Source: Pseudomonas sp. BCA17
Lineage (GTDB): Bacteria; Pseudomonadota; Gammaproteobacteria; Pseudomonadales; Pseudomonadaceae
Direction: 5' to 3'
Assembly (NCBI RefSeq): GCF_004519405.1
Contig: NZ_SGWI01000005.1
Span: 372,001 to 436,000, forward strand
DNA length: 64,000 nt
The position numbers and the translations under genes are program-made. How positions within the stretch are numbered: position 1 is the stretch's first letter; each line of letters begins with the position of its first letter. This document shows, piece after piece, positions 25,220-33,375 of this stretch. Under the pieces are notes generated by a model, which was not told the origin of the DNA, did no database searches, and saw nothing but the letters and a program-made list of their open reading frames with translations.

Positions 25220-25753
25220 ATGAGTCAACCTGTTACCGCCCTGGTCATCATGGGTGTTTCCGGCTGTGGCAAGTCCAGTGTCAGCGAGGCCCTGTGCCGC
25301 CTGAACGGCGCCACCGCCATTGAAGGCGACAGCTTTCACCCCGCCGCCAACATCGAGAAGATGAGTGCCGGCCACCCTCTCAACGACGACGACCGCGCCG
25401 GTTGGCTCGACATCCTCTGCGATGAACTGCGTCGCGCACTCAAGGCCGGCGAGCATCCCGTGCTCACCTGTTCGGCGCTCAAGAAGAAATACCGCGACCA
25501 CCTGCGTGAAGCCGCACCGGGCCTGGGTTTCGTGTTCCTGGAACTGACCCGGGCCGTGGCCGCCGACCGCGTGTCCCATCGCCCCGGCCATTTCATGCCG
25601 GCAAGCCTGATCGACAGCCAGTTCGCTACCCTTGAATCGCCGAAGGGCGAGCCGCTGACCCTGGCGCTCAACGCCAGCGAAGACAGCGTCGAGGCCCTGG
25701 CCAGGCAGACCCATGCCTGGTGGCTGCAACACGGCTTTGAACCTACTCATTAA
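25220..25753 (+). CDS. gntK: gluconokinase
   Basis: Phosphorylates D-gluconate to 6-phosphogluconate with ATP in the cytosol, feeding the Entner-Doudoroff pathway. The 177-residue P-loop kinase has Walker A GVSGCGKSS at residues 12-20, the gluconate-contact segment GDSFHPAANIEKMSAGHPLND near 38-58, and CSALKKKYRDHLR near 85. An AGG-type ribosome site precedes the ATG at 25220, and a longer upstream frame is unsupported. Operators for GntR lie before and after the gene. Confidence 0.93.
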   Translation: MSQPVTALVIMGVSGCGKSSVSEALCRLNGATAIEGDSFHPAANIEKMSAGHPLNDDDRAGWLDILCDELRRALKAGEHPVLTCSALKKKYRDHLREAAPGLGFVFLELTRAVAADRVSHRPGHFMPASLIDSQFATLESPKGEPLTLALNASEDSVEALARQTHAWWLQHGFEPTH

Positions 25754-25768
25754 TTTTTTGCCGGAAAA

Positions 25769-25780
25769 GATAGCGCTATC
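25769..25780. promoter_or_regulatory. GntR operator 3 (gntP promoter)
   Basis: GATAGCGCTATC is a perfect 12-base palindrome, 57 bases before the gntP start. It shows that gntP is controlled separately from gntK by the same repressor. Confidence 0.78.
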
Positions 25781-25807
25781 CCCGGCAGGAAATTCAACAC
25801 CCGCTTT

Positions 25808-25824
25808 AATAACAACAACAAACA
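25808..25824 (+). promoter_or_regulatory. Hfq/Crc catabolite-repression motif before gntP
   Basis: AATAACAACAACAAACA repeats the AAN unit five times and runs directly into the AGGAGAG ribosome site (25824-25830). Such A-rich CA motifs are bound by Hfq with Crc in Pseudomonas and block translation when preferred carbon sources are present. Confidence 0.7.
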
Positions 25825-25837
25825 GGAGAGACCCCCC

Positions 25838-27190
25838 ATGTTTGGCATGTCCCACGAGTCCTACCTGCTGCTAGATGCAGTGGTCACCATTATCGGACTG
25901 ATCGTCTTGATCACCCGGTTCAAAGTTCACCCCTTTATCGCGCTGATCATCGCCGCAGGTTTTCTCGGCCTGACCTCGGGCATGCCCGTCGACAAAATCA
26001 TCAAGGCGTTCCAGGACGGCTTCGGCGGGGTGCTCGGCTTTGTCGGCATCATCCTCGCCCTGGGCACGATGCTCGGCAAGATGATGGCCGAATCCGGTGG
26101 TGCCGATCAGATCGCCCAGACCCTGATCCGAGCCTTCGGCAAGGAGAAGGTGCAGTGGGCGATGATGTTCGCCGCATTCCTGGTGGGCATCCCGCTGTTC
26201 TTCGAGATCGGCTTTGTGTTGCTGATCCCGCTGGTGTTTATCGTCGCGCGGCGCACTGGTGTGTCGCTGATCAAGATCGGCATCCCACTGCTCGCCGGCC
26301 TGTCGGCGGTGCACGGCCTGGTGCCACCGCACCCGGGCCCGCTGCTGGCTATCGGCGTGTTTGGCGCGGACATCGGCAAGACTATCCTGTACGGCCTGAT
26401 CGTCGCACTGCCGACCGCCATCATTGCCGGCCCGATCTTCGGTACGTTTATCGCCAAGTACATCCCCGGCAATCCGTCCCAGGAGTTGGTGGACCAACTG
26501 GCCCGCGAGACTGAAAACAAGTCGCTGCCCAGCTTCAGCGTAACGCTGATCACCGTGCTGTTGCCGGTGTTCCTGATGCTGCTCAAAACCTTCGCTGACA
26601 TTGCCCTGCCGGACGGCCATGGCATTCGCAACTGGATGGACATGATCGGCCACCCGATCACTGCACTGCTGCTGGCGTTGCTGCTGTCGCTGTACACCTT
26701 CGGCCATCGTCAGGGCATCGGGTCCAAGCAGATCCTCAAGCTGCTCGACGCGAGCCTTGCGCCGACTGCCGCGATCATCCTGATCATCGGTGCCGGTGGT
26801 GGTTTCAAGCAGATGCTGGTGACCAGCGGCGTGGGTGACGTGATCGGCCATATGGCGGTGACCGCGCAGATCAACCCGATTTTGCTGGCGTGGCTGGTGG
26901 CGGCGGTGATTCGTGTGGCGACCGGTTCGGCGACCGTGGCGACTATCACCGGCGCGGGCATCGTGGTGCCGGTGGTGGGGATGATCCCCGGGGTCAACCG
27001 TGAACTGCTGGTGTTGGCGACGGGGGCGGGGTCGTTGATTTTGTCTCACGTCAACGATGCCGGGTTCTGGCTGGTGAAGCAGTACTTCAATATGACCGTG
27101 GCCGAGACCTTCAAGACCTGGACGGCCATGGAGACCATCCTGTCGGTGGTGGCGTTGATCTTCATCATGCTGTTGTCGCTGGTGGTCTGA
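25838..27190 (+). CDS. gntP: gluconate:H+ symporter, GntP family
   Basis: Imports gluconate across the inner membrane. The 450-residue protein has about twelve to fourteen hydrophobic segments and the family landmarks LGTMLGKMMAESGGADQIAQTL near residue 77, GIPLFFEIGFVLLIPL near 118, VPPHPGPLLAIG near 166, and a C-terminal HVNDAGFWLVKQYFNM near 408. It lies downstream of gntK with its own operator and a Crc-type leader, so it is both induced by gluconate and under catabolite control. Length is standard for the family. Confidence 0.92.
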   Translation: MFGMSHESYLLLDAVVTIIGLIVLITRFKVHPFIALIIAAGFLGLTSGMPVDKIIKAFQDGFGGVLGFVGIILALGTMLGKMMAESGGADQIAQTLIRAFGKEKVQWAMMFAAFLVGIPLFFEIGFVLLIPLVFIVARRTGVSLIKIGIPLLAGLSAVHGLVPPHPGPLLAIGVFGADIGKTILYGLIVALPTAIIAGPIFGTFIAKYIPGNPSQELVDQLARETENKSLPSFSVTLITVLLPVFLMLLKTFADIALPDGHGIRNWMDMIGHPITALLLALLLSLYTFGHRQGIGSKQILKLLDASLAPTAAIILIIGAGGGFKQMLVTSGVGDVIGHMAVTAQINPILLAWLVAAVIRVATGSATVATITGAGIVVPVVGMIPGVNRELLVLATGAGSLILSHVNDAGFWLVKQYFNMTVAETFKTWTAMETILSVVALIFIMLLSLVV

Positions 27191-27229
27191 CCCGCACACG
27201 GCACAACCCAGCAACACCCGGTCAAAAAG

Positions 27230-27256
27230 GTGGGAGGAGGCTTGCCCCCCTCCCAC
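27230..27256. terminator. bidirectional hairpin between gntP and alaC
   Basis: GTGGGAGGAGGC and GCCCCCCTCCCAC form a stem in the convergent gap, without a T-tract. It is the same GTGGGAG-type hairpin as at 12815 and 60204. Confidence 0.5.
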
Positions 27257-27282
27257 ACTTGACCACATTCCCAGGAGTTGGA

Positions 27283-28494
27283 TCAGGCTTTGGTGACAAG
27301 CCCATCCGCGCGGAACATCCCGCGAATCCCCCGCACCGCCTGACGAATCCGGTCCTGGTTCTCGATCAGCGCAAAGCGCACGTGATCATCCCCATACTCG
27401 CCAAACCCGATGCCCGGCGACACGCATACCTTCGCTTCCAGCAGCAGCTTCTTGGCAAACTCCAGCGAGCCCATGGCGGCATACGCTTCGGGAATCTTTG
27501 CCCAGACATACATCGACGCCTTCGGGTTTTCCACCATCCAGCCCAATTCATGCAGGCCCTTGACCAGCACGTTGCGGCGTTGGCGATACTGCTCGGCAAT
27601 GTCCTTGACGCACTGCTGGTCACCTTCGAGCGCGGCAATGGCCGCCACTTGCAGCGGGGTGAACGTGCCGTAGTCGTGGTAGCTCTTGATACGCGCCAGG
27701 GCGCTGACCAGTTCCGGGTTGCCCACCATGAAACCAATGCGCCAGCCGGCCATGTTGTAGCTCTTGGACAGGGTGAAAAACTCCACCGCAATGTCCTTGG
27801 CGCCCGGTACCTGCATGATCGACGGGGCCTTCCAGCCGTCGTAGACGATGTCGGCATAGGCCAGGTCGTGGACCACCAGCACGTCGTACTGCTTGGCCAG
27901 GGCGATCACGCGTTCGAAGAAGTCCAGCTCCACGCACTGTGCGGTGGGGTTGGACGGAAAGCCCAGGATCATCATTTTCGGCTTGGGGATCGAGCCGCGA
28001 ATCGCCCGTTCCAGTTCGGCGAAGAAATCCACGCCGGGCACCAGCGGCACCGATCGCACCTGGGCGCCGGCAATCACGGCGCCGTAGATATGGATCGGGT
28101 AACTGGGGTTGGGCACCAGCACGGTATCGCCCTGGTCCAGGGTGGCCAGCATCAAGTGCGCCAGGCCCTCTTTGGAACCGATGGTGACGATGGCTTCCGA
28201 CTCGGGGTCGATGTCCACTTCATAGCGGTCCTTGTACCAGCGCGAAATGGCGCGGCGCAGGCGCGGAATGCCTTTGGAGGTGGAGTAGCCGTGGGTGTCT
28301 TCACGCTGGGCGACGGTGACCAGTTTTTCCACGATGTGCGGTGGAGTGGGACCGTCTGGGTTACCCATGCTCAAGTCGATGATGTCTTCGCCGCGCCGAC
28401 GCGCAGCCATCTTCAGCTCGGCAGTGATATTGAATACGTAAGGGGGGAGTCGATCTATGCGCGCAAAGCGGCGCGGCGAACCTTGGTCTGCCAT
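27283..28494 (-). CDS. alaC: glutamate--pyruvate (alanine) aminotransferase AlaC
   Basis: A 403-residue class I aminotransferase interconverting pyruvate + glutamate and alanine + 2-oxoglutarate. It follows E. coli AlaC (YfdZ) almost word for word in places: RRFARIDRLPPYVFNITAEL at the N terminus, SMGNPDGPTPPHIVEKL, NPTAQCVELDFFERV, and the PLP lysine in FFTLSKSYNMAGWRIGF near residue 240. The ATG at 28494 has GAGG upstream; an in-frame extension to 28596 is not supported by the family. It is divergent from the GyrI-like gene. Confidence 0.92.
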   Translation of the reverse strand: MADQGSPRRFARIDRLPPYVFNITAELKMAARRRGEDIIDLSMGNPDGPTPPHIVEKLVTVAQREDTHGYSTSKGIPRLRRAISRWYKDRYEVDIDPESEAIVTIGSKEGLAHLMLATLDQGDTVLVPNPSYPIHIYGAVIAGAQVRSVPLVPGVDFFAELERAIRGSIPKPKMMILGFPSNPTAQCVELDFFERVIALAKQYDVLVVHDLAYADIVYDGWKAPSIMQVPGAKDIAVEFFTLSKSYNMAGWRIGFMVGNPELVSALARIKSYHDYGTFTPLQVAAIAALEGDQQCVKDIAEQYRQRRNVLVKGLHELGWMVENPKASMYVWAKIPEAYAAMGSLEFAKKLLLEAKVCVSPGIGFGEYGDDHVRFALIENQDRIRQAVRGIRGMFRADGLVTKA

Positions 28495-28540
28495 TGTTGC
28501 CTCGAGGTACGTAAGCGCCCGGAACCGTCCGAGCGACGTT

Positions 28541-28556
28541 GGCCACTGCGGTGGCC
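28541..28556. promoter_or_regulatory. perfect inverted repeat upstream of alaC
   Basis: GGCCAC (28541-28546) and GTGGCC (28551-28556) lie about 45 bases upstream of the alaC start in the divergent region. It may be an operator or a leader hairpin; the regulator is unknown. Confidence 0.35.
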
Positions 28557-28688
28557 TGCGGGCAGACAATACGGTCGATGATGGCCAGATGTCCATATGT
28601 GTAGGAAATTTTTCTGCATGGTGTGCGGCGCAGATATACCCCTATACTCGATGCGGGCTTGTTCCCTCATAAGAAGGAGACTGTTCGT

Positions 28689-29171
28689 ATGGATCAGCAG
28701 ACGAAACAACCGTTGGAACCACGCCTGGAAGACGGCAAGGCGCTGGTGATTGCGGGTGTGCAAGGGCGCTATTCGAAGGCCACGGTGGGCGATATTCCCA
28801 AGTTGTGGGAGCTATTTGATACCTGCGTCAAGGACATCAAGAAGCGCGTTGGCGGTGTGACCTATGGGGTGTGTCATAACCCCAGCCACGGCGAGTTCGA
28901 TTACATGGCCGGGGTGGAAGTCGCGTCCAAGGGCGACGCGCCGAGCAACTTCGAAACCATCGAAATTCATGCACATCGCTACGCCGTGTTCCCGCACCAT
29001 GGCCCGGTGCAGGCGCTTGAACAGACTTACGAGCGCATCATGTTCGAGTGGTTGCCGCACTCGGGCTACAAAGTGGCCGGAGCGGATTTCGAACGCTACA
29101 GCGCCGATTTTGATGGGCGCAAGGGCACCGGCACGGTGGAAATCTGGTTGCCAATCGAAGCCAAGGCCTGA
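28689..29171 (+). CDS. GyrI-like small-molecule-binding domain protein
   Basis: A 160-residue single-domain protein of the GyrI-like/AraC effector-binding superfamily, with ALVIAGVQGRYSKATVGDIPKLWELF at the N terminus, VTYGVCHNPSHGEFDYMAGVEV in the middle and YAVFPHHGPVQALEQTYERIMFEWLP near 100-120. Such stand-alone domains bind hydrophobic or aromatic small molecules and sometimes hydrolyse them. No DNA-binding domain is attached. A strong AGAAGGAGA site precedes the ATG. It lies alone between alaC and a convergent GNAT gene. Confidence 0.78.
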   Translation: MDQQTKQPLEPRLEDGKALVIAGVQGRYSKATVGDIPKLWELFDTCVKDIKKRVGGVTYGVCHNPSHGEFDYMAGVEVASKGDAPSNFETIEIHAHRYAVFPHHGPVQALEQTYERIMFEWLPHSGYKVAGADFERYSADFDGRKGTGTVEIWLPIEAKA

Positions 29172-29191
29172 AACGGCTGCGGGCCGATGTC

Positions 29192-29231
29192 ACGTAAACA
29201 TGACATAACCGTCAAACAGTCATGTTTACGT
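29192..29231. terminator. perfect 13-bp inverted repeat between convergent genes
   Basis: ACGTAAACATGAC (29192-29204) and GTCATGTTTACGT (29219-29231) pair perfectly around a 14-base loop, 20 bases after the GyrI-like stop. The right arm touches the stop codon of the convergent GNAT gene. It is probably a bidirectional terminator. Confidence 0.6.
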
Positions 29232-29731
29232 TACATCGACGGGCTGAACCTCCACCGCAACCTCCGTTCATAGTCAGTCCTGCCCTGGTAGGCCTCCCCG
29301 CTGTCCACCCACCCGGTCGCCAGATACAACCCCATCGCCGCTACATTGTCCCTGTCCACCGACAGCTCCAAACCCTTGATCTGCGGCCAGGCCTGCATCG
29401 CCGCTGCCGGCAGCGCCTGCAGGCATGCCTTGCCGAACCCGCGTCCTTGCTGCGTGCGGTCTACTTGCAAAGCGTGCAGCGAGGCGCTGTGTTCATCGGC
29501 CCAATGGGGCAGGCATGGCGGGCGCTTGAGCAGCAGGAAGGCCACGGGCCGGTCTTCGGCGAGCAGGGCGAAGCCTTTGACGGCGGCGGGGTTGGGATTG
29601 ACCAGCAGGCTGTTCAGCGCGCAGTCGATATCGCCGGAAAATGCCCGTTGCTCGGGGTGCACTTGCAGGGTCTCGAGCTGCTGTTTTTGCACAAGGCTCA
29701 GCGTCTCATAGGGGACGAGGCGGGTTTCCAT
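29231..29731 (-). CDS. GNAT family N-acetyltransferase
   Basis: A 166-residue GNAT protein. Motif A is ALQVDRTQQGRGFGKACLQAL near residues 88-108, with the acetyl-CoA pyrophosphate loop QQGRGFG, and motif B is LSVDRDNVAAMGLYLATGW near 123-142. No partner domain is present. It is convergent with the GyrI-like gene. The acceptor substrate cannot be predicted from sequence. Confidence 0.82.
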   Translation of the reverse strand: METRLVPYETLSLVQKQQLETLQVHPEQRAFSGDIDCALNSLLVNPNPAAVKGFALLAEDRPVAFLLLKRPPCLPHWADEHSASLHALQVDRTQQGRGFGKACLQALPAAAMQAWPQIKGLELSVDRDNVAAMGLYLATGWVDSGEAYQGRTDYERRLRWRFSPSM

Positions 29732-29877
29732 TGGCGGTGAATCTCAATCCTGCACGGGGACGCGGATTCTAGCGGGTTTGCAGGCGGCTGAATTATTTTT
29801 CAGCGTTGTGTCGATTGAGCCGGCGGCTATTCGACCAGGGGTGTCCTTCGTGATTTTTACCCCAAAGGAGTATCGCT

Positions 29878-30297
29878 ATGAGCACTGCCATCAACTCTCT
29901 GATCGACCAATGGAAGCACGCTGTGCTTGCCCGGGATATTGACAGGATTGTCAGCTTTTACGCCGACGATATCGTCTCGTTCGACGCCGTTGCCGCGCTG
30001 CAATTCAAGGGCAAGGCGGCCTACCGCGCCCACTGGGAAGCGTGCATGGAACACTGTCCGGGCCCGGGTATTTTCGAGTTCCATGAATTGCGCGTTGTAG
30101 AGGCCCCGGAAAGCGCATTTGCCCATTGGCTGGCCCATTGCGGCGGTGCCGGCCCGGATGGCGTGGTGAAGTCGTGCTGGATGCGGGTGACGGCCGGTTA
30201 TGCGCGCGTCAATGGCCAATGGAAGGTGGTACACGAGCATTGGTCGGCGCCCTTCGATATGCAAACCGGGGTCGCCTTGTTCGAGCTGAAACCTTGA
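29878..30297 (+). CDS. SnoaL-like / nuclear transport factor 2 family protein
   Basis: A 139-residue single-domain protein of the NTF2-like cone fold, similar to YybH and ketosteroid-isomerase-like proteins. Typical segments are the first helix IDQWKHAVLARDIDRIVSFYADD, FKGKAAYRAHWEA near 42, and RVNGQWKVVHEHWSAPF near 110. A strong AAAGGAG site precedes the ATG. It is the first gene of an apparent operon with a DGPF protein, an AHSA1 protein and an ECF sigma factor, so its role is probably linked to that sigma factor's response. Confidence 0.8.
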   Translation: MSTAINSLIDQWKHAVLARDIDRIVSFYADDIVSFDAVAALQFKGKAAYRAHWEACMEHCPGPGIFEFHELRVVEAPESAFAHWLAHCGGAGPDGVVKSCWMRVTAGYARVNGQWKVVHEHWSAPFDMQTGVALFELKP

Positions 30298-30338
30298 GCG
30301 CGGCGACTATAGTCATTAGTCCGAAAACGGAGACGCAC

Positions 30339-30683
30339 ATGAAATACCTCTGCCTGATCTACAGCAACGAGCAGGTGCTGCACACCTCGCCGGACAGCCC
30401 CCAAGACCCGGAGTGTTTTGCCTACGCGCAGTCCATCCAGGCCAGCGGCCGCATGCTGGCCGCCGAGCCGCTGGAGTCGGTGACCACCGCCACCACTGTG
30501 CGCATGCGCAATGGCAAGTTGTCGATCACCGATGGGCCGTTTGCTGAAACCAAGGAACAGTTGGCCGGTTTTTACCTGATCGAGGCCAAGGACCTGAACG
30601 ACGCAATCCAGGTGGCCGGCGGCATTCCAGCGGCGCGGGTCGGCAGTGTGGAAGTGCGTCCCGTGCGTGAATTGAATCTCTGA
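30339..30683 (+). CDS. YciI/DGPF domain protein
   Basis: A 114-residue protein of the YCII-related family with the eponymous DGPF motif (LSITDGPFAETKEQLAGF near residue 65) and a starting KYLCLIYSNEQ strand. Family members are small dimeric ferredoxin-like folds often found beside ECF42 sigma factors. The ATG is preceded by a GGAG site. Its gene lies between the SnoaL-like and AHSA1 genes and is read in the same direction as the sigma factor gene, two genes downstream. The biochemical role is unknown. Confidence 0.87.
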   Translation: MKYLCLIYSNEQVLHTSPDSPQDPECFAYAQSIQASGRMLAAEPLESVTTATTVRMRNGKLSITDGPFAETKEQLAGFYLIEAKDLNDAIQVAGGIPAARVGSVEVRPVRELNL

Positions 30684-30717
30684 GCATCACAATCATAAGA
30701 ACTCAAGAGGATTGGCG

Positions 30718-31191
30718 ATGAATACCCAAGCTCCCTTCGAACTGTCCATCAGCCGCTTGATCGACGCCCCGCGCAGCCGTGTCTTTCGCGCCTGGACCAC
30801 GCCCGAGCTATTGCAACAATGGTGGGGGCCCCATGGCATGACCACCCCTGAGTGCGAAATGAACCTGTGGGTCGGTGGCCTGTTTCGCACCCTCATGCGC
30901 GCCCCCGACGGCAGCGAATATCCAACCCAGGGCGTGTTCCTGGAAATCGATGCGCCCAACCGGCTGGTGTTTACCGATGCTTTTGCGCCTGGCTGGATCC
31001 CTTCAGGCAAGCCCTTCATGACCGCTGAGGTGACTTTCGAAGAGGTCGACGGTAAAACCCGCTACACCGCGCGCGCCATGCACTGGAATGCTGAGGACAA
31101 ACAAGCCCACGAGGCCATGGGGTTTCACGATGGCTGGGGGCAGAGCCTGGACCGCCTGGTGACGCTGGTGACCCAAGGCATGGCCGATTGA
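30718..31191 (+). CDS. SRPBCC/AHSA1 family protein
   Basis: A 157-residue START-like (SRPBCC) protein: LSISRLIDAPRSRVFRAWTTPELLQQWWGP at the N terminus is the diagnostic AHSA1 segment, with AMGFHDGWGQSLDRL near the end. Such folds bind hydrophobic ligands. The ATG at 30718 has AAGAGG upstream; a TTG two codons earlier is rejected. Its stop TGA lies within TTGA, overlapping the TTG start of the sigma gene, which implies translational coupling. Confidence 0.83.
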   Translation: MNTQAPFELSISRLIDAPRSRVFRAWTTPELLQQWWGPHGMTTPECEMNLWVGGLFRTLMRAPDGSEYPTQGVFLEIDAPNRLVFTDAFAPGWIPSGKPFMTAEVTFEEVDGKTRYTARAMHWNAEDKQAHEAMGFHDGWGQSLDRLVTLVTQGMAD

Positions 31192-32411
31192 CGCTGCCGA
31201 TTGAGGCGATCTACCGCAGCGAATCACGGCGCATACTCGCGACGCTGATTCGCTTGCTCGGTGATTTCGACCTGGCCGAAGAAGCCCTGCACGAAGCGTT
31301 TTTCGTTGCCGTGCAGCGCTGGCCACAGGACGGCGTGCCGGACAATCCCCGGGCCTGGCTGGTCTCCACCGGCCGCTTCAAAGCCATCGACCGTCTGCGC
31401 CGCCAAGCCCGATTCAGCCCATTACTGCAGGAGCAGGCCGATGCGCTGGAGGCGGTCGACTGGAATGAGGAAGACGTGGAAGACGACCGCCTGCGCCTGA
31501 TCTTCACCTGCTGCCACCCGGCGCTGGCCGCCGACGCCCAGGCGGCGTTGACGTTGCGTGAGATCTGCGACCTCACCACCGAGGAAATCGCCCGTGCTTT
31601 TCTGGCTTCGCCCACCACCATCGCCCAGCGCATCGTGCGCGCCAAGGGCAAGATCCGTGAAGCGAAAATCCCCTATCAGGTGCCGTCCCTGGCGGAGTTG
31701 CCTGAACGTCTCGACAGCGTATTGCGCGTGGTTTATCTGGTGTTCAACGAGGGCTATTCGGCGTCCATGGGCGCCGACCTCACCCGGGAAGACCTGACCC
31801 GCGAAGCCATCCGCCTGGCTCGCTTGCTGGCGCAGCTGTTGCCGGAGCCTGAGGTTATGGGCTTGCTGGCGTTGATGCTGTTGCACGAATCCCGTCGCGC
31901 CGCGCGTACTTCGGCCGCGGGTGAGTTGGTGCTGTTGCAGGAGCAGGACCGTGGTTTGTGGGACGCATCCTTGATCGCTGAAGGCTGCGCGCTCGTGGAA
32001 CAGGTATTGAGCACGGGGCGTTTCGGCCCGTATTGCCTGCAAGCGGCGATTGCGGCGGTGCACGCCGAGGCAGCCAGCGCCGAGGACACCGACTGGTTGC
32101 AGATTGTCGGGCTTTACGACGTGTTGCTTCGGGAAGTGCCGTCGCCGGTGATCGAGTTGAACCGCGCCGTGGCGGTGGCGATGTGGCAAGGACCGCTGGC
32201 GGGGTTGGCGCTGGTCGAGGGCATTTTGTTGCGTGGTGAGTTGCTGGATTATCACTTGGCGCATGCGGCGCGAGGGGAGTTTTGCCGCCAGTTGGGGCGC
32301 ACCGAAGAAGCTTGTGCGGCTTACGCAAAAGCCCTGTCACTGACCCGGCAAACGCCAGAAAAACGCTTCATCGAACGACGCCTCACCGAACTCAACCAAC
32401 CCAGGCAATGA
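31188..32411 (+). CDS. ECF42-type RNA polymerase sigma factor (DUF6596)
   Basis: A 407-residue ECF sigma factor much longer than usual. Region 2 is IRLLGDFDLAEEALHEAFFVAVQRWP (residues 22-47), region 4 is LTTEEIARAFLASPTTIAQRIVRAKGKIREA (130-160), and a long helical C-terminal extension (175-400) ends in TPR-like repeats, LDYHLAHAARGEFCRQLGRTEEACAAYAKAL. This architecture defines the ECF42 group, which is conserved beside DGPF proteins and has no classical anti-sigma factor; the C-terminal part is thought to control activity. The start is a TTG overlapping the previous stop. Confidence 0.87.
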   Translation: MTLPIEAIYRSESRRILATLIRLLGDFDLAEEALHEAFFVAVQRWPQDGVPDNPRAWLVSTGRFKAIDRLRRQARFSPLLQEQADALEAVDWNEEDVEDDRLRLIFTCCHPALAADAQAALTLREICDLTTEEIARAFLASPTTIAQRIVRAKGKIREAKIPYQVPSLAELPERLDSVLRVVYLVFNEGYSASMGADLTREDLTREAIRLARLLAQLLPEPEVMGLLALMLLHESRRAARTSAAGELVLLQEQDRGLWDASLIAEGCALVEQVLSTGRFGPYCLQAAIAAVHAEAASAEDTDWLQIVGLYDVLLREVPSPVIELNRAVAVAMWQGPLAGLALVEGILLRGELLDYHLAHAARGEFCRQLGRTEEACAAYAKALSLTRQTPEKRFIERRLTELNQPRQ

Positions 32412-32431
32412 GGCGGGAAGCGGCTTGAGGG

Positions 32432-33286
32432 CTATTCGAGAATTTTCTGCAGCATCCAACTGCCTGCCGGGCCCGGTGGGTGTTGGCGCGACCACAGTGC
32501 ATCCACCGTCACCGAGCGTGGCCAACTGCGCACGGTAAGTTCAACCAGCCCGGCATTGCCAAAGCGTTCCACCATCCAGCGGGGCAGCGCCGCCCATCCG
32601 AAACCGAGTTGGGCCATCTCCATCAGCATCAGAAAGCTCGGCGCTGACCACACGCGGCCCGTGGCGCGGGTTTCATTGGGGTTGATAATGCTCGCCAGGC
32701 GTAATTCCCGATGTTGCTGCAACGACCGCTGGTCAATGTTCTCCAGCTTGGCCAGTGGATGGGTGGGCGCCACGAACAGGGCGATCTCTGCGCGCTCCGC
32801 GACGGGAGCACGGCTCAGGTCAGGCGGATAAACCTCCTGGGCTTCAATGAACGCGATCTGTGCCCGGCCACTTTGCACAAGGTCGATCAGGTCTTCGCAT
32901 TCGGCGATCAGCCATTCCAGTTCCAGCTCCGGGTAGCGTTGCTCGAAGGCTTTCAGGACGATTTCGAAACGCTCGGACTGGTACGTATCGGACATGGCGA
33001 TACTCAGCTTCGGCTCCAACCCCCGGGCCAGCTGGTTGGCGGCCATCTCCAGGCGACTGCTGGCCTCCAGCACCTGCTCGGCCCGTTGCAACAGCACATG
33101 GCCGGCGGGCGTGAGCGTCGGCTTGCGGCTGCTGCGATCGAACAGCACCACATCCAGATCAATTTCCAGGCTCGCGACGGCCGCGCTGACGGTGGATTGG
33201 CTCTTGCCTAGCTTACGCGCCGCAGCCGAGAACGAGCCTTGGGTGGCTGCCTGCACAAACGCTTGCAGCACTTCGTTGGACGCCAT
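32432..33286 (-). CDS. LysR family transcriptional regulator
   Basis: A 284-residue LysR regulator with its HTH at residues 5-50 (LQAFVQAATQGSFSAAARKLGKSQSTVSAAVASLE) and effector domain from about 90 (EPKLSIAMSDTYQSERFE). It is divergent from the PACE efflux gene across an 89-base gap containing two ATCGAT sites (33299 and 33325 regions), so it probably controls that transporter. It is convergent with the ECF42 gene. Confidence 0.85.
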   Translation of the reverse strand: MASNEVLQAFVQAATQGSFSAAARKLGKSQSTVSAAVASLEIDLDVVLFDRSSRKPTLTPAGHVLLQRAEQVLEASSRLEMAANQLARGLEPKLSIAMSDTYQSERFEIVLKAFEQRYPELELEWLIAECEDLIDLVQSGRAQIAFIEAQEVYPPDLSRAPVAERAEIALFVAPTHPLAKLENIDQRSLQQHRELRLASIINPNETRATGRVWSAPSFLMLMEMAQLGFGWAALPRWMVERFGNAGLVELTVRSWPRSVTVDALWSRQHPPGPAGSWMLQKILE

Positions 33287-33375
33287 GACTATCGCCTTTA
33301 TCGATGGTTATTGGTTATGAAGTATCGATTCAAAGGGTAATTATGGCAACCATCGTCATTCATGGAGCGCAGGTG

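Noticed and set aside
25871..27268. Long minus-strand frame opposite gntP
   Set aside because: A His/Gln/Asp-rich translation with no motif; gntP carries all the expected membrane segments and operator context.
27259..28581. Plus-strand frame opposite alaC
   Set aside because: alaC matches its family from end to end; the shadow has no motif.
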